64,000 nt of DNA. It comes from Streptomyces sp. M92 (GTDB lineage: Bacteria; Actinomycetota; Actinomycetes; Streptomycetales; Streptomycetaceae). The stretch is taken from contig NZ_CP101137.1 of the NCBI RefSeq assembly GCF_028473745.1, forward strand, positions 1,860,001-1,924,000, given 5' to 3'. Both the position numbers and the translations under genes were made by a program. How positions within the stretch are numbered: position 1 is the stretch's first letter; each line of letters opens with the position of its first letter. Below the pieces are notes generated by a model. It was not told where the DNA came from, ran no database searches, and was given only the letters and a program-made list of their open reading frames with translations. Positions 52,006 to 60,589 of this stretch are shown here, piece after piece.

Positions 52006-54101
52006 ACCTCGTACCAGATGCTCTTGCCGTCGCCGCGCGGGGCGACGCCCCACTCGTCGGCGAGCATCTCGACCAGCATCAGGCCGCGCCCCGAGGACGC
52101 CATCTCCCCCGGGCGGCGCTTGTGCGGCAGGTCGTCGCCGTTGTCGGTGACCTCGACCCGGATGCGGCGCTCGCCCGGCTCCCCGGTGACCTCGGCGACC
52201 AGCAGGGCGTCGGCGTCGGTGTGGACCAGGACGTTCGTCAGCATCTCGGAGAGCAGCAGCACCGAAGCGTCGAGCTGGTCCTCGCTGGGCCAGTCGTGCA
52301 GGAGGTCGCGCAGGTGCTCCCGGGCGGTGGCGATCCGCTCCGGTTCGGCCTGGGCGACCGTCAGCATCGTGCGGCGCACCGGCGTCCGGAGGACCGGGCT
52401 GTCGCCGCAGCCGCAACCCTCGCCCTGCCGGCACAGCAGGAGCAGGGCGATGTCGTCCTCCCGCCGGTCGGCGAGCGGGCCGGTGGTGTGGTGCGAGGAG
52501 GGCCCGTGCACGGCCTGCACCAGCGCGTCGGCCAGCTCCTCCAGGTCGCCGTCGTGCTGCTCCAGGATGACGCGCAGGCGGTCCCAGCCGGAGTGCAGGT
52601 CGTGGCCGCCGGTCTCGACCAGGCCGTCCGTGCACAGCATCAGGGTGTCCCCGGGCTCCAGGGCCAGCCGGGTGGTCGGGTAGTCGGAGTCCGGGTCGAT
52701 GCCCAGCGGCAGCCCGCCCGCGGTGGCGCGGATCAGTGCCGTTCCGTCGGCCATCCGGACGACGGGGTCGAGATGGCCGGCGCGGGCGCTCTCCACGGTG
52801 CCGGTCGCCGGGTCCACCTCGGCGTAGTAGCAGGTCGCGAAGCGAATGTCGCCGGGGTCGTCGTCGGACGCGGTGAGGCCGTGCAGGAAGTGGGAGGCGC
52901 GGGCGAGCACCGCGTCGGGGCGGTGCCCCTCGGCGGCGTAGGCGCGCAGCGCGATGCGCAGCTGGCCCATGAGGCCGGCCGCGCGTACGTCGTGTCCCTG
53001 GACGTCGCCGATGACCAGGGCGAAGCGCCCCGCGGGCAGCGGGATCATGTCGTACCAGTCACCGCCGACCTGGAGGCCGCCGCCGGTGGGGACGTAGCGG
53101 GCGGCGAGGCCCATGCCGGGGATCTCCGGGCCGAGCACGGGCAGCATGCTGCGTTGCAGTCCGTCGGTCAGCTCCCGCTGGGTCTCGGCGGCGCTCGCCC
53201 GGGACAGGGCCTGCGCCAGCATCCGCGCCACGGTGGTCAGCACCGAGCGCTCGTCCGGTGTGAACGCCACCGGGTAGGCGAAGGCGGCCATCCACGCGCC
53301 CATCGGGCGGCCCGCCACCGTCAGCGGCAGGAAGGCCCAGGAGCGGCGGCCGTAGCGCTCGGCGAGCGGCCAGGTGAGGGGGTAGCGGGAGCGGTACTGC
53401 TCGGGCGAGGAGAGATAGACGGCACGGCCGGTGCGCACCACCTCGGCGGCCGGGTAGTCCGTGTCCAGCTGCATGTTCACGAACGCGTTCATGTCGTTCT
53501 GCGGCTGCCCGTGGTGGCCGATGACCGTGAGACGGTCGCCCGAGACCCCGAAGACCGCGAGTCCGTCCGGGGAGAACCCCGGCATCGACAGGCCCGCCGC
53601 GACCCGCAGCACCTCGGTGGTGGACCGGGCCTCGGCCAGGGCCCGGCCCGCGTCCAGCAGGAAGGCCTCGCGCGAGCGGCGCCACTCGCCGGTCACCGCG
53701 CTGCGTCCGGCGGGTGTGCCCGGCCTGGGTTCGGCCACCTCCTGGAGGGTGCCGGTCAGCTCGTACGTCTTGTGCACCGGGTCGAACGCCGGCTTGGAGC
53801 GGCTGCGTACGACCCGGACCATGTGGCCCCGCTCGTCCATGATCCGGATGCGGACCTCGGCGAGGGTGCCCTCGGCGACGGCGAGCTGGACCACGCCGGT
53901 GATCTCGTTCCAGTCCACGGGGTGCAGCCGCGCCCGTACCTGGGCTTCGGTGAGCCGGGCGCACTCGGCGGGCAGCCCGAGCAGCCGGGCCGCCTCCGCG
54001 TCGACCGTGACCTCGCCGGTGGCCGTGTTCCAGTGCCACAGACCGGTCGCGAGAGCGGCAAGGACGTCCCCTACTTCGGGCAGGGGCTCATCGGTGCGCA
54101 T
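51936..54101 (-). CDS. PAS-GAF-SpoIIE phosphatase with C-terminal HATPase domain
   Basis: A 721-residue signalling protein. Order: PAS-like (about 12-115), GAF (about 150-310), PP2C/SpoIIE phosphatase (about 330-560, with GDVQGHDVRAAGLMGQ and LCTDGLVETGG), and an anti-sigma-type histidine kinase-like ATPase (about 575-705, with N-box VLLLSEMLTNVLVH and G-box GRGLMLVEML). It likely sets the phosphorylation of an anti-sigma antagonist by light, redox or small-molecule input. The CGCG and CCRQGEGCGCG cluster before the ATPase domain contains cysteines. Its 3' end overlaps a convergent membrane gene. Confidence 0.88.
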   Translation of the reverse strand: MRTDEPLPEVGDVLAALATGLWHWNTATGEVTVDAEAARLLGLPAECARLTEAQVRARLHPVDWNEITGVVQLAVAEGTLAEVRIRIMDERGHMVRVVRSRSKPAFDPVHKTYELTGTLQEVAEPRPGTPAGRSAVTGEWRRSREAFLLDAGRALAEARSTTEVLRVAAGLSMPGFSPDGLAVFGVSGDRLTVIGHHGQPQNDMNAFVNMQLDTDYPAAEVVRTGRAVYLSSPEQYRSRYPLTWPLAERYGRRSWAFLPLTVAGRPMGAWMAAFAYPVAFTPDERSVLTTVARMLAQALSRASAAETQRELTDGLQRSMLPVLGPEIPGMGLAARYVPTGGGLQVGGDWYDMIPLPAGRFALVIGDVQGHDVRAAGLMGQLRIALRAYAAEGHRPDAVLARASHFLHGLTASDDDPGDIRFATCYYAEVDPATGTVESARAGHLDPVVRMADGTALIRATAGGLPLGIDPDSDYPTTRLALEPGDTLMLCTDGLVETGGHDLHSGWDRLRVILEQHDGDLEELADALVQAVHGPSSHHTTGPLADRREDDIALLLLCRQGEGCGCGDSPVLRTPVRRTMLTVAQAEPERIATAREHLRDLLHDWPSEDQLDASVLLLSEMLTNVLVHTDADALLVAEVTGEPGERRIRVEVTDNGDDLPHKRRPGEMASSGRGLMLVEMLADEWGVAPRGDGKSIWYEVYESTDPDAGRGGGGPDGGPDAA

Positions 54102-54211
54102 TGCCCCACTTTAAGAAGGTCTGATCGCACGCTGCCACCGCTCGCCCGGTGCCAATGGGGAGGAAGGCAGGGGCGGCCGCCCGGTACGCTGGGGTTGTTT
54201 CAACGCTGGTC

Positions 54212-54225
54212 GTTTCACGTGAAAC
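54212..54225. other. parS chromosome-partitioning site (perfect match)
   Basis: GTTTCACGTGAAAC, identical to the site at 19701, placed between the aspS promoter region (TACGCT at 54185-54190) and the aspS start at 54261. Confidence 0.87.
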
Positions 54226-54260
54226 ACCACTCCCGATCCGCGAAGGCTGGATGAACGACG

Positions 54261-56024
54261 ATGCATCGGTACAGGTCCCACACCTGCGGCGAGCTCCGCT
54301 CCTCTGACGTCGGCACCGACGTCCGGCTGAGTGGCTGGCTGCACAATCGGCGCGACCTGGGCGGCATCCTCTTCATCGATCTGCGTGATCACTACGGCAT
54401 CACGCAGCTGGTCGCCCGGCCGGGCACGGAGGCGTACGCGGCGCTCGACAAGCTGACCAAGGAGTCGACCGTTCGGGTCGACGGCAAGGTCGTCTCCCGC
54501 GGCGCCGACAACATCAACCCCGACCTGCCGACCGGTGAGGTCGAGGTCGAGGTGGGCGAGGTCGAGCTGCTCGGCGCCGCCCAGCCGCTGCCCTTCACCA
54601 TCAACACCGAGGACGGGGTCAACGAGGAGCGGCGTCTGGAGTACCGCTTCCTGGACCTGCGCCGCGAGCGCATGCACCGCAACATCATGCTGCGCACGGC
54701 GGTCATCTCCGCGATCCGGCACAAGATGGTGACCCTGGGCTTCAACGAGATGGCGACGCCCATCCTCACCGCGACGTCCCCCGAGGGCGCCCGCGACTTC
54801 GTGGTCCCCTCCCGCCTGCACGCGGGCCGTTTCTACGCCCTCCCGCAGGCGCCGCAGCAGTTCAAGCAGCTGCTGATGATCTCCGGCTTCGACCGGTACT
54901 TCCAGATCGCGCCCTGCTTCCGCGACGAGGACGCCCGCGCCGACCGCTCGCCGGGCGAGTTCTACCAGCTCGACGTCGAGATGAGCTTCGTCGAGCAGGA
55001 GGACGTCTTCCGCCCGATCGAGCAGCTGATGACCGAGCTGTTCACGGAGTTCGGCGGTGGCCGTGAGGTCACCTCCCCCTTCCCGCGGATCCCGTTCCGC
55101 GAGGCGATGCTGAAGTACGGCTCCGACAAGCCGGACCTGCGCGCCAAGCTGGAGCTCGTCGACATCACCGACATCTTCGAGGGCTCGGAGTTCAAGGCCT
55201 TCGCCGGCAAGCACGTCCGCGCGCTGCCGGTGCCGGACGTCTCCTCCCAGCCCCGCAAGTTCTTCGACCAGCTCGGCGACTACGCCGTCTCGCAGGGCGC
55301 CAAGGGCCTGGCCTGGGTCCGCGTGGGCGAGGACGGCACGCTGTCCGGCCCGATCGCGAAGTTCCTTACCGAGGAGAACGTCGCGGAGCTGACCAAGCGG
55401 CTCTCCCTGGCCGCCGGCCACGCGGTGTTCTTCGGCGCGGGCGAGTTCGACGAGGTCTCGAAGATCATGGGCGCGGTGCGGGTCGAGGCCGCCCAGCGCG
55501 CCGGGCACTTCGAGGAGAACGTCTTCCGGTTCTGCTGGATCGTGGACTTCCCGATGTACGAGAAGGACGAGGAGACGGGGAAGATCGACTTCTCCCACAA
55601 CCCCTTCTCGATGCCCCAGGGCGGCATGGACGCCCTGGAGAACCAGGACCCGCTGGACATCCTCGCCTGGCAGTACGACATCGTCTGCAACGGCGTCGAG
55701 CTGTCCTCCGGCGCCATCCGGAACCACGAGCCGGACATCATGCTCAAGGCCTTCGAGATCGCGGGTTACGACGCGGAGACCGTCGAGAGCGAGTTCGCCG
55801 GCATGCTGCGCGCGCTGCGCTTCGGCGCTCCGCCGCACGGTGGCATCGCCCCGGGCGTCGACCGCATCGTCATGCTGCTGGCCGACGAGCCCAACATCCG
55901 CGAGACCATCGCCTTCCCGCTCAACGGCAACGCCCAGGACCTGATGATGGGCGCGCCGACCGAGCTGGACGAGACCCGGCTGAGGGAACTGCACCTGACG
56001 GTGCGCAAGCCGCAGCCGAAGTAA
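54261..56024 (+). CDS. aspS: Aspartyl-tRNA synthetase
   Basis: A 587-residue class II synthetase of the bacterial type. N-terminal OB-fold anticodon domain (about 1-110; [22 protein letters not shown]), motif 1-2 regions ([23 protein letters not shown]) and motif 3 at the end ([15 protein letters not shown]), with the bacterial GAD insertion between. It charges tRNA-Asp; the length is normal. A parS site lies in its 5' leader, and a strong terminator follows. Confidence 0.96.
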   Translation: MHRYRSHTCGELRSSDVGTDVRLSGWLHNRRDLGGILFIDLRDHYGITQLVARPGTEAYAALDKLTKESTVRVDGKVVSRGADNINPDLPTGEVEVEVGEVELLGAAQPLPFTINTEDGVNEERRLEYRFLDLRRERMHRNIMLRTAVISAIRHKMVTLGFNEMATPILTATSPEGARDFVVPSRLHAGRFYALPQAPQQFKQLLMISGFDRYFQIAPCFRDEDARADRSPGEFYQLDVEMSFVEQEDVFRPIEQLMTELFTEFGGGREVTSPFPRIPFREAMLKYGSDKPDLRAKLELVDITDIFEGSEFKAFAGKHVRALPVPDVSSQPRKFFDQLGDYAVSQGAKGLAWVRVGEDGTLSGPIAKFLTEENVAELTKRLSLAAGHAVFFGAGEFDEVSKIMGAVRVEAAQRAGHFEENVFRFCWIVDFPMYEKDEETGKIDFSHNPFSMPQGGMDALENQDPLDILAWQYDIVCNGVELSSGAIRNHEPDIMLKAFEIAGYDAETVESEFAGMLRALRFGAPPHGGIAPGVDRIVMLLADEPNIRETIAFPLNGNAQDLMMGAPTELDETRLRELHLTVRKPQPK

Positions 56025-56044
56025 CCTGCGGCGGCAGTATCGCA

Positions 56045-56085
56045 GCGAGGGGCTCGGAGCCGTTGAGCGGTTCCGAGCCCCTCGC
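56045..56085 (+). terminator. Strong terminator after aspS
   Basis: Bases 56045-56062 pair with 56068-56085 (18 pairs, one G-U) around loop TTGAG. It may also end transcription of the convergent Uma2 gene. Confidence 0.9.
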
Positions 56086-56090
56086 CGTCG

Positions 56091-56696
56091 TCACACCTGG
56101 TCCTCGCCCTGGTAGATCGGCAGGTTCTGGGTCGAGATGGTCCAGTCGGCGATGGTGACGTCCTCGCCGTAGACGAAGTCCTTGCGGGTGGCGTAGCGGG
56201 GGCCGTCCGGGGTGGAGTGGATGTCGGTGAGGACCGCGCCCTCGCCCTTACGGGGGTCGAAGATCACGTAAACGGGGACGCCCATGAGGGGGTAGTCGCG
56301 CATCTTGGTGACCCAGTCGTTCTCCGGGTTGGACTGGGAGACCACTTCGATGGCGGCGATGAGCGCGCGAGGGTCGATCGAGCCCTGGACGTCCAGGTCC
56401 GCCCATGCGATGACCATGACGTCGGGATGGCGCATGATGCCTTCGGGCTCGTCCTCCACATCAGGTGTGCCGGTATGGGCCAGCAACGCGTCCGGCAGCA
56501 TCCTTTCCAGACGGCGGCTGATGTGCGCAGCTGTGACCTCGTGCGGCCCTCCGGGCGACATCATGTCGTGGACGATCCCTTCCTTGGTGATCTCGAATTT
56601 GCCGGGCAGCGTGTCGTCCATGGCCTGAACGAAGTCCCGCATGGCCCGGTACAGGTGGGAGGCGCCCTGCTGAGGGTTGTCCGGGGCGATGGTCAT
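56091..56696 (-). CDS. Uma2 family (DUF820) putative endonuclease
   Basis: A 201-residue protein of the Uma2 family, which has a PD-(D/E)XK nuclease fold. The conserved segments HPDVMVIAWADLD and AAIEVVSQSNPENDWVTKMRDYPLMGVPVYVIFDP supply the Asp, Glu and Lys expected at the active site (D near 105, E near 125, K near 138). Many actinobacteria carry several copies; the cellular role is unknown. GAGGAGCG precedes the ATG. First gene of the accessory block between aspS and metG. Confidence 0.85.
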   Translation of the reverse strand: MTIAPDNPQQGASHLYRAMRDFVQAMDDTLPGKFEITKEGIVHDMMSPGGPHEVTAAHISRRLERMLPDALLAHTGTPDVEDEPEGIMRHPDVMVIAWADLDVQGSIDPRALIAAIEVVSQSNPENDWVTKMRDYPLMGVPVYVIFDPRKGEGAVLTDIHSTPDGPRYATRKDFVYGEDVTIADWTISTQNLPIYQGEDQV

Positions 56697-56754
56697 GGCG
56701 CTCGCTCCTCGTCGTGTGTGCCCACGGGCTCGGGCAAGGATCGTCGAGTTCATG

Positions 56755-57633
56755 CTAGGCGCCCTCCGGGCGATCGGTTCGGCAGTCGCGGCAGCGGCCG
56801 GGGTCCGGCCCCCGGAAGGCGCGGTCGCAGTCGTCGCAGGTCTGGAGGGGGTGCCGGGGCTCGGGGGCGGCCGACGGGACCGGTGGCCGCAGCGGCGGTG
56901 GGGGCGGCAGCTGGGCGGTCAGGCGGTGGGCGAGGAAGGCGGCGGGGCGGATCAGGGGCTCGTCGGGCAGGTTCTCGGTCAGGGCGTGGCGTACGGCGGT
57001 GGGGGCGATCTCGCGCTCCAGCCAGGCGGCGACGCCCGGGGCGAGGTGTTCGGCGTCGGTGGCGGAGAGGAGGAGCCGGGGGTCGCGGCGACGCAGGCCG
57101 GTGAGGACGTCGACGGCCGCCTGGAGGAGGGCGGGGGCGGGGTACGACGGCTGGGGCACGGCGGGGAGGCGCTTGCGTGACGGCGGTTTCTCCTGGTCCG
57201 CGCGCCGGGCGGGGCGACGGGGTGCCGTCTCCCGTGCGGCGCCGCCGCGGCTGTGTCCGGGCCTGTTGCGGGAGACCGTGCGGGTGACGATCCGGCCGGT
57301 GGACGTACGCGTACACGTGCGTTGGAGGTAACCGAACTTCTCCAGCTCGCGCAGCCCGGCGGCGATGCGGGTGGGACCCTCGGGGAAGCGGGCGGCGAGG
57401 GACTTGATGTCGACGGACGTCCCCTGGCGCACCGACTGGATGTAACAGGCGAGCCCGATGGCGAGCAGGGACATTTCCTTGTGCTGGACAAGGTGGTTGC
57501 CGACCACCGTGAAGCTCTCGGTGTGGCGGACGTGGTCGTGGACGACGCCTGCGAGGGGCTGTTCCTGGGGGTGGTCTTCGTCCGGGGTTCGGGACGTGGT
57601 GAGTACGGGCGCGTTAGGGTGCTGTGCATCCAT
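56755..57633 (-). CDS. Helix-turn-helix protein with C-terminal zinc ribbon
   Basis: A 292-residue protein. The N-terminal part holds a winged-helix-like domain (about 45-115; KEMSLLAIGLACYIQSVRQGTSVDIKSLAARFPEGPTRIAAGLRELEKFGYLQR), a basic linker follows, and the C-terminus has two CxxC pairs (CDDC and CRDC, about 265-285) of a zinc ribbon. Similar proteins are common beside XRE regulators in streptomycetes and probably bind DNA. GGAAGAAG precedes the ATG at 57633; the open frame continues for 48 codons upstream. Confidence 0.72.
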   Translation of the reverse strand: MDAQHPNAPVLTTSRTPDEDHPQEQPLAGVVHDHVRHTESFTVVGNHLVQHKEMSLLAIGLACYIQSVRQGTSVDIKSLAARFPEGPTRIAAGLRELEKFGYLQRTCTRTSTGRIVTRTVSRNRPGHSRGGAARETAPRRPARRADQEKPPSRKRLPAVPQPSYPAPALLQAAVDVLTGLRRRDPRLLLSATDAEHLAPGVAAWLEREIAPTAVRHALTENLPDEPLIRPAAFLAHRLTAQLPPPPPLRPPVPSAAPEPRHPLQTCDDCDRAFRGPDPGRCRDCRTDRPEGA

Positions 57634-58007
57634 CGGGAAGCTTCTTCTTCCTTGGTGGCCAGGCCCTCGCATTGGGATCCCACTCCCGGCGGGGGCCGTC
57701 GCATGTCTGGTGGTTGTGTCGCCGCTGAGCGTAGGGCAGACAACCAGCCCCGAATCCAGCCGAGTTGGCATATTCACTCGCGGGAGTGACCGCGCCCGGC
57801 GGGAGGGCGGGGAGGGGCTTGGTGGGGTGCTTTCCTCCCAGTGAGTAGTTCATAGGGAGCGCAGGTGCGACCGGAGTCCGACTCGTGGCGTTCCGGTCGT
57901 TGCCCCCGCTCAGTGTCCGCCGGTTGTCCGGTGTTGTCCGGGCTTGTCAGGGCGGGCCGTACGGGTAGGGCGTGGCTGGCACCAGGTGGTACGACGGAGG
58001 GGCGCGC
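57634..58007. other. Divergent region with helically phased TTGTCCGG repeats
   Basis: 374 bases without a gene. At 57914-57949 a TGTCC word recurs four times at 11-, 10- and 10-base steps (three perfect, one TGTCA), 60-95 bases before the XRE gene: candidate cooperative binding sites. A TACGCT -10-like element (TACGCT on minus near 57730) may serve the divergent gene. Confidence 0.5.
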
Positions 58008-58883
58008 ATGTCGGTGGACGGTGAGGTTCGGCAGCTCAGGACCGAGGCTGACGAGCCCGGGTGGGAGGTGGACCCGGACGACGAGTGGGGCGTGGCGGTG
58101 GTCGCCACCGTGGGGCGGCAGTTGAAGCTGCGCCGGGAGGCCGTGGGGATGCGGGCCGGGGAGTTCGGCAAGGCGGTGGGGTACGGCGAGGACCTCGTCT
58201 ACAAGATCGAGGGCGGGAAGCGGATTCCCCGGCCGGAGTATCTGGACATGGCCGACGAGGTGTTGGACGCGGGTGGGCTGATCGCCGCGATGAAGGAGGA
58301 TGTGGCGAAGGTTTGGTATCCGAAGAAGGTGCGGGATCTGGCGCAGATGGAGGCTCGAGCGGTCGAGATCGGGGTGTACGAGAACAGCAATATCGCCGGG
58401 CTGTTGCAGACTCCGGAGTACGTCAGGGCGTTGCTTGAGTCGTGGCAGCCTGCCTACACACCGGAGGACCTGGAGCGCCAAGTAGCCGCACGTATTGCTC
58501 GGCGAAGCGTGTTCGACCGGTCTCCCGCGCCCGCGCTGAGCTTCGTCCTGGAAGAGGGGACGCTTCGGCGCAAGGTCGGAGGCACAATGGTCCGACGGCA
58601 GCAATTCGAACGCTTGCTGGAGGTGGGGCAGATGAACAACGTCACTCTCCAGGTGATGCCGATGGAGAGTGGACCACACCCAGGCATGAGCGGCAGGATC
58701 GAAGTACTGAAGTTCGAGGACGGCACGGCGGTGGGACGCGCCGACGGGGCGTTCAACGGCCGCCCGACGCACGATCCGAGGCAGCTTCGCATCCTTGAGC
58801 TGCGGTATGGCACCATCCGGGCGCAGGCCTTCCCGCCAGGGGAATCGCTGGCCTTCATCGAGCAACTGCTGGGGGACACATGA
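58008..58883 (+). CDS. XRE-family regulator with DUF5753 domain
   Basis: A 291-residue WhiJ-type regulator. The helix-turn-helix (about 36-95; LKLRREAVGMRAGEFGKAVGYGEDLVYKIEGGKRIP) precedes the DUF5753 domain (about 100-285), which starts with a conserved EIGVYENSNIAGLLQTPEYVRALL segment. Family members pair with DUF397 proteins and affect development or secondary metabolism in S. coelicolor, sometimes described as toxin-antitoxin-like. GGAGG precedes the ATG. It overlaps the DUF397 gene by four bases. Confidence 0.88.
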   Translation: MSVDGEVRQLRTEADEPGWEVDPDDEWGVAVVATVGRQLKLRREAVGMRAGEFGKAVGYGEDLVYKIEGGKRIPRPEYLDMADEVLDAGGLIAAMKEDVAKVWYPKKVRDLAQMEARAVEIGVYENSNIAGLLQTPEYVRALLESWQPAYTPEDLERQVAARIARRSVFDRSPAPALSFVLEEGTLRRKVGGTMVRRQQFERLLEVGQMNNVTLQVMPMESGPHPGMSGRIEVLKFEDGTAVGRADGAFNGRPTHDPRQLRILELRYGTIRAQAFPPGESLAFIEQLLGDT

Positions 58884-59092
58884 TCCGCAAGGCTCTCGCT
58901 GCTGACGCCTCCGAACCGGCGTGGTTCAAGAGCAGCTACAGCAGTGGCCCCGACGGCGACTCCTGCGTCGAGGTCGCCGCCACCCCCGGCACCGTTCACG
59001 TCCGCGACTCCAAGCACCGGGACGCCGGTCCCCGTCTCGCCCTCGTGCCGGAGGCGTGGGCCGAGTTCGTGGCGTACGCCTCGGGAAGCTGA
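58880..59092 (+). CDS. DUF397 protein, partner of the XRE-DUF5753 regulator
   Basis: A 70-residue protein with the DUF397 signature AWFKSSYSSGPDGDSCVEVA and VRDSKHRDAGPRL. In known pairs the DUF397 protein binds the XRE-DUF5753 partner and opposes or modulates it. Start overlaps the regulator stop (ATGA), so the two are made together. Length is normal for the family. Confidence 0.9.
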   Translation: MIRKALAADASEPAWFKSSYSSGPDGDSCVEVAATPGTVHVRDSKHRDAGPRLALVPEAWAEFVAYASGS

Positions 59093-59099
59093 CTTCGGT

Positions 59100-60017
59100 T
59101 CAGCGGCCCGGCATCGGAGGCGACTCGGGGCTGGTGCTGAACAGGTCCTCCGCCCGTTCCACCGTGCCGGCGCGGTCGAGCCAGTCGTTGAGGACGGTGA
59201 GGTCGGAGCATGTGACGATCCGCTCACGGACGGCGTCGGTGATCACCAGGTTACGCACCTCCAGTACCCGCAGCACACCCCTGGCCTCGCCGCGGGCTTC
59301 GCCCTCGGCCTTTCCCTCAAGGTATTTCTCCTCGAACAGCGTCCTGTGTCCCGGAAAGTGGGTGACAACCTTCTGCATCAGCTTTCTCCAGTTCTCCCTG
59401 GTCGGAGTGGATTCCAGACCGACTTCCACCAATTCGAACCAGTACCTCGTGATGTCCGGCTCGAAGGACAGCAGCCCGCGGGCAACGGCTTCCAGTATGG
59501 CGGGCGCACGGCGGCTCTCGCTGTGGACGATGGCGGAGAGCACCGCCAATGCCGGGCGTCGGGCCACTGTGGCCTCGTCGGTCACCTCGGGGACGGTCTG
59601 GGGCCCCAGGACGATCGGCCGGGTGGTCTGGGTCGGCCAGGAGGCCACGGTGCATTCGAAGGGGCCCATGGCCCACTCTGCCGTGGCACGGTCCCGGCAG
59701 ACCGCCACCAGCACGACCGGCAGGTCGTATTTCGCGCACAGGTACGCGACGTAGTACGACCAGCTTCTTGCTTTGTCGGGGTCCTTCTTGGTCTGTGACT
59801 CGAGGGCGAGCACGAAGTTCTCCCCCATGTCAGGTGCGAATTTGAGCACCGTGTCCACACGGCGCTCCAACGGCCGGATCTCGGTGGCGTCGGGGGAGAG
59901 CTCGTCGAAGTCGTCCTTCGAGGGCGGCGGAAGCCCAAGTGCCTCGAAGGCGGGCGCGAGAGCCTCCGAATGCTCCTGGAAGAGCCGGTGGGAGGCCTCG
60001 TGTGTTGCTTTGACCAT
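59100..60017 (-). CDS. Rpn-like PD-(D/E)XK family nuclease
   Basis: A 305-residue protein related to the Rpn/YhgA-type recombination-promoting nucleases: LSPDATEIRPLERRVDTVLKFAP, ENFVLALESQTKKDPDKARSW (Asp, Glu-x-Gln/Lys active-site pattern), then a typical C-terminal EGKAEGEARGEARG linker and helical region. The nuclease core looks intact. The ATG at 60017 is preferred over a TTG three codons earlier; neither has a strong ribosome site. Converges with the DUF397 gene only 7 bases away. Function in actinobacteria unknown. Confidence 0.75.
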   Translation of the reverse strand: MVKATHEASHRLFQEHSEALAPAFEALGLPPPSKDDFDELSPDATEIRPLERRVDTVLKFAPDMGENFVLALESQTKKDPDKARSWSYYVAYLCAKYDLPVVLVAVCRDRATAEWAMGPFECTVASWPTQTTRPIVLGPQTVPEVTDEATVARRPALAVLSAIVHSESRRAPAILEAVARGLLSFEPDITRYWFELVEVGLESTPTRENWRKLMQKVVTHFPGHRTLFEEKYLEGKAEGEARGEARGVLRVLEVRNLVITDAVRERIVTCSDLTVLNDWLDRAGTVERAEDLFSTSPESPPMPGR

Positions 60018-60120
60018 GAGCGCCAATTAAGCGCGGTCATGGCAGGAGCGCTCGGCATATGCCGGGGCATTCACTCGTTCGAGGGTCGGAGAATCGTTCG
60101 CTCCGGCCCCGGTGCTCGCG

Positions 60121-60486
60121 TCAGCGCGCTACGAACTGGGTCAGGATCGCCTGGACCTCGTAGATGTCGACGCCCTTGGTGAAGGTCTTCTCGATCGGGG
60201 CCGGGGTGCCGGAGAGCCAGATCTTCAGTTCGGCGTCGAGGTCGAAGTGGCCGGCCGTCTCGACCGAGAAGTGCGTGATGCTGCGGTACGGGATCGAGTG
60301 GTACTCGGTCTTCTTGCCGGTGATGCCCTGCTTGTCGACCAGGATGAGGCGCCGGTCCGTGAACAGGATGGTGTCGCGGATCAGCAGGTAGGCCGCGTGG
60401 ATCTGCTCGCCGTGGCCCAGGAGCCGGGCGTAGTCCTGCTGGGCCTTGGCCGGGTTGACGGTGTGCGCGTTGCCGAAGAGTGCCAT
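60121..60486 (-). CDS. Bacterial PH-domain protein
   Basis: A 121-residue single bacterial pleckstrin-homology domain: LLGHGEQIHAAYLLIRDTILFTDRRLILVDKQGITGKKTEYHSIPYRSITHFSVETAG is the family core. Cytosolic, function unknown. GGGGGGATC precedes the ATG at 60486; an in-frame ATG four codons upstream is possible. It sits 104 bases past metG, so it may have its own promoter in that gap, which also contains the metG terminator. Confidence 0.82.
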   Translation of the reverse strand: MALFGNAHTVNPAKAQQDYARLLGHGEQIHAAYLLIRDTILFTDRRLILVDKQGITGKKTEYHSIPYRSITHFSVETAGHFDLDAELKIWLSGTPAPIEKTFTKGVDIYEVQAILTQFVAR

Positions 60487-60538
60487 GGACGATCCCCCCA
60501 TGTGTGCCGGTTTCGCGTCCGATCCTCGCAAACGAGCA

Positions 60539-60572
60539 GGGCCCGGGAGAAGGTCTGCCCTCTCCCGGGCCC
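60539..60572 (-). terminator. Terminator after metG
   Basis: A perfect 12-bp stem, GGGCCCGGGAGA with TCTCCCGGGCCC, and a 10-nt loop, 18 bases past the metG stop. Confidence 0.78.
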
Positions 60573-60589
60573 GTGCTGTAGCGAGTGCG

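Noticed and set aside
50904..54254. A 1116-codon plus-strand frame opposite the SpoIIE-type phosphatase
   Set aside because: Shadow frame with no recognisable domain.
56770..56785. A PaaR-like word (GCGATCGGTTCGG) near 56770
   Set aside because: It lies inside the C-terminal coding sequence of the zinc-ribbon protein with no promoter nearby, and matches poorly; probably chance.
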